Assembly (NCBI GenBank): GCA_008921705.1
Contig: VFFE01007506.1
Span: forward strand, 616,603-680,602
From: Burhinus oedicnemus
Lineage: Eukaryota > Chordata > Aves > Charadriiformes > Burhinidae
Reading direction: 5' to 3'
DNA: 64,000 nucleotides
This document shows, one piece after another, positions 60,850 through 64,000 of this stretch. Below the pieces are notes generated by a model. That model was given only the letters and a program-made list of their open reading frames with translations, was not told the origin of the DNA and searched no databases. Position 1 is the stretch's first letter, and each line of letters opens with the position of its first letter. The position numbers and the translations under genes are program-made.

Positions 60850-62300
60850 CACATTACCTCCAAACTTGGCTCTATTTTTGGAAGGAGACTCAAGCCGCAG
60901 TTGCCGGACACCGCGGCTGTTGTGACAACACACCCGTAGGTAACCCATCAGCAGTAGGACGTCAGGCCGGGGAACCACGGTCAGCTGCGAGCACCGAGCA
61001 CTGGAAGATTTAGCTCCCTCCGGGATCACTCGTCCCTTCAGCTGTTCCTGGAACCAACACCCCCCACCCCCTCCCGCTGAAGCACTGCTTTTGCTTCCTC
61101 CGCTCTCCCCGTCTCCGCAGCCATGTTGCCATACCCCTTCCATCCCAGCCCGCGGGCCCGGGCACCTCCTGCCCACGCTAAAGCACCACCCTCAGCCCGC
61201 GGCTCAGGCAGGGTTATCCTGGCACCCGGCCTCGCAGAAGCCACGGCGGAGGAGTAAAACACGAGGATGGTGCCCGTCTTCTCACAGGCAGAAACTCTCT
61301 AAGTAAAGACAAGTTCATTGCGAGCATCCTTCAAATCTTAACCGTGTGATCAAAGAATGTTCAGTCTGTTTATTACAGGAAAAGTAAAAACAACGGACGC
61401 TATTACAGACAAACCTTTCGATAACAAGGCAGTTGAAATGATTATGAGCTGTTTATCTTCCCGGGGTCTCCAGTATCACCCTATCCCCCTTCTCTAATCG
61501 TCCCATTCCCACGGTCCGCTCCACCACATCCCCCGCCCCGGTGTCCAAGACCCCTGCTCGTATCAGGCTCGTACCCTCTGCAACGTGGTGCTAGGAGCAT
61601 AAATATGTAGTTCTGCACTGAAAAACTGCTTGCTACTGGTATCCATCGTAAAAATACGGTTATACCATACAACTATAAAAGGAGAAACAAAGGCAAAAAA
61701 AAAAAATAAGGCAACAGCCAGCTGGTCACGAGAGAACCTGTAACAGCCAAACAAGCTGCAACGGAGGCGCAGAGGAGCCCAGACAGCGCGAGCCTGGCAA
61801 GTCCCGAGACCCCGCAGGGCTGGAGCAAAGCTCGTGCCCCGCTACCAGCCCTGGCACTGCCGTAGTTATCGAGCTGTCAGCAGGGACGGGCACTCAGGGA
61901 CTTCCTGGGGGAGACCCCGCGTTTTTGAAAGAACAATCGTTAAGGATGGCTACTTACATACAGTCTTGTATCTAGTCCTGGCGAATCTGAAAAATGGATG
62001 AAACGGAGCGAGTTTTTCTTTCTGCATTTTCAAACCGTCCCAGTTCACATCATTCAGCCTGATTCGACTTCGGTTTTGCACATATCCAGCATTCTTGTCA
62101 TCTGCGGTCTGATAAATGGTAACCTGCCCGAGAACTGGATATTTACACAGGATTCAGAATGTAATTGCAGGACTCGGCACTCGCCCCTCGGGCACTGTGA
62201 GGCTCCTCTGTTACTACCAGAATATGGAGACGCGCTGGCACGACCGATCAGCTCTCTCACGGCTGCTGCTCGCCCTGCAGGCAACTAAACCTACAATTTC
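60850..62300. promoter_or_regulatory. CpG-rich block, probable unassigned promoter
   Basis: CpG dinucleotides are plainly dense here (for example CCGCGGCTG, CCCGCGGGCCCGGG, GACAGCGCGAGC, GACGCGCTGG) against a CpG-poor background. A GCAGCCATGTT at 61,117-61,127 fits the YY1 element in reverse (AACATGGCTGC on the minus strand), often found at vertebrate TATA-less starts. No exon of a known protein is recognised on either strand, so the transcript, if any, is unknown. Confidence 0.5.
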
Positions 62301-63978
62301 AGTGAGGAGTACCTACAACGTATGGAGGGAAAACGAGGAGGTACAACTCTGCAGACTACAACAGCCCCTTGAAATGTTATGGCTACTTAAGTGCCCCCAG
62401 GGGATAGTTTAAGATCAAGCAAATGTGCGTTATATAATAAAACTGTGAAATGCAAAAACCTCATTAAAATGACACATGCTTTAGCTTAGGAACTGCGTAC
62501 TCAACATTTTGGTAGTGCCACTCAACCCCGTTGAAGTTTTGGGCCAGTTTTCATTGCACAAGCGCCAAGCACGCTGCAGTCTGCAGGCAACGGGCACCAA
62601 TGTAACGGTTCAATAATAAACGCAACAGACTTAATTGTCTGCCTTCTAAAGTAAAATATTGTCGAGGAGAAATAACAGCGAAGAAATGCTGAACAAGGCC
62701 ACTGCGCTCACGCAGCACCAAGGTGAACCTTTATGAAGGTACAGCTCTAGAACAGTGTTGTGAAGACTCAGCGGTTCGGCTCAGTCACTGCTGGAGTTGC
62801 TGCCAAGCTTCAGTCTTGTGGTTCGGGCTGGGCTGGGCACTCAAACCGGGGCAAGTCTTGGCATATTTTCTACGAACTATTTCATTTTTCTATAAACATG
62901 TGAAAACTTTTCTTTTAAAAATTTATTTTCAACTACATTTTCATATTCTCCATTCATTTTACCAGCTTTATCTTCTTTACAGCTGTCAACTGCTCTTGGA
63001 AAGCGTGAGCATCCCGGTTAATTTGGAAATCCGCTGAAGTAAAAATTTTCTAACACAAGTGCTGACAGGCTTCCGATTTGCAGAGCTACAACTGAAGAAT
63101 AATTCTGAACTGAACGCTTTTGTTGTAGGTTTTGCTTGTGAGTAGACCCTCCAAATGTTAACTGCTTTCACAGATGAAGGCAGAGAATTTAAAGTTTGGG
63201 TTAATGTTTATGTGTACAACCATATAACTTGATTACAAGGCATTCCCTGAAAAAAAATGTAAGTCCCTTGGGGTCTAGGAGCGCACAGTATCAACTCTGC
63301 CTCTTATACGTGAGTCTGATTTTCAGTAAAGGAAAAATAAATTAGGATAAGCATAATAGGCTAGAAGCACATTAAGTTAGTTTTCTCCCAAGCATTGAAT
63401 TCAGCGATAATATTGCACTATTGATATTTATCACAAATTTAAAACACATTCTGGAGAATGAGGTTTTTTGGACTAAAAATATTTCATAGACTGTTGTAAG
63501 GCAACAGCTCTGCCTCCAGCTAGCTTGGAATGACTTTTGTTGCAATGCAGCTTTTATTAACATTTAACTAGGAACTAATTTTTCATAGACTTGTTTCCAG
63601 TAACAAAAATGTTTTATTCAAGATGCTTCCTTCTCACACAGAAGTGCACTTATTGCAAAAAAACTCGTAGGCTTTCGGGATGGCCAGAACCGGTCCTCAC
63701 AGGGGTCGATCCATTTGGCTGAGGAAAACCACCCTGCCGTGCTTCACGTACCTCCAGATCACAGCTCCCCGTCCCTCCAGCCCCTTCCTTTTAGGCTCAC
63801 GGGACTGACCACGAACACGTAGCTGACAGTGGTCGTGTACCGTGGTTCTTCGTTCCTGCTCAGGCCAACGTTGCGTCAGAACACAAAATATTCAGCAGTT
63901 CAACAGAAAAATGTTGACTTCATGAACACGAGTTGAAACCCGTGCTGCCTACAGAGGAGCCTCGAGCAGCGAGCTCTG
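62301..63978. other. Right-edge intergenic sequence
   Basis: No recognised exon, repeat or RNA gene. Composition becomes AT-rich again from about 62.4 kb, with a more GC-rich stretch from about 63.68 kb. I looked for exons of CHORDC1, the neighbour of NAALAD2 in mammals, and did not see any. Confidence 0.45.
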
Positions 63979-63995
63979 CCCCCCCCCCCCCCCCC
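63979..63995. repeat. Poly-C tract at window end
   Basis: Seventeen consecutive C followed by ACCCC. It may be a genuine G-quadruplex-capable tract on the minus strand or a sequencing/assembly edge. Confidence 0.9.
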
Positions 63996-64000
63996 ACCCC

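Noticed and set aside
60661..61176. 171-codon minus-strand frame, the longest in the window
   Set aside because: It sits partly in the CpG-rich block, where stop codons are rare, and shows a Gly/Ser-rich start and no domain. Kept only as part of the CpG island observation.
55301..64000. CHORDC1 expected next to NAALAD2
   Set aside because: It flanks NAALAD2 in mammals, but none of its CHORD or CS domain motifs was seen on either strand here; it may lie beyond the window.
1..64000. A novel defence, biosynthetic or mobile system
   Set aside because: The window is accounted for by two known peptidase genes, introns, avian repeats and intergenic sequence. I found no gene cluster or repeat-spacer array to support such a claim.

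Overview
This window is vertebrate nuclear DNA and almost certainly from a bird. It has long introns, GT-AG splice sites, several 5'-truncated CR1 LINE copies ending in the avian-type ATTCTRTG tail, and two long terminal repeats of avian endogenous retroviruses. I see no bacterial, plasmid or CRISPR-type content.

Layout, left to right. (1) 1-12,600: the 3' half of FOLH1 (glutamate carboxypeptidase II / folate hydrolase) on the + strand. Ten exons (numbered 10-19 by homology) run from 775 to the stop codon at 11,981; exons 1-9 lie left of the window. (2) 12,600-21,470: an intergenic spacer of about 9 kb with two CR1 copies and no convincing gene. (3) 21,632-54,193: a complete 19-exon NAALAD2 (glutamate carboxypeptidase III) gene on the + strand. 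The exons join in frame to 741 codons including the stop, i.e. a 740-residue protein, the length of the human enzyme. Polyadenylation signals follow at 54.75 and 55.28 kb. (4) 55.3-64 kb: intergenic sequence with a roughly 1.1 kb antisense solo LTR (57.1-58.2 kb), a GGA microsatellite and a CpG-rich region at about 60.85-62.3 kb that may be an unassigned promoter. The window ends in a poly-C tract.

The two genes are head-to-tail paralogues of peptidase family M28B. All ten exons visible in both have identical lengths and intron phases, so they arose by tandem duplication. Both enzymes are type II membrane dizinc peptidases that remove C-terminal glutamate from N-acetyl-aspartyl-glutamate or folylpoly-glutamate. 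The zinc ligands, the catalytic glutamate and the substrate-binding arginines are intact in what can be seen. The downstream copy carries the NAALAD2-type serine where the upstream copy carries the FOLH1-type asparagine.

I found no undescribed biological system. The points most worth a second look are the unusually high similarity of the two last exons (possible gene conversion), two unusual cysteines in NAALAD2 (one inside the substrate-binding arginine patch), a sense solo LTR with its own TATA box in NAALAD2 intron 13, and the orphan CpG island at 61-62 kb.
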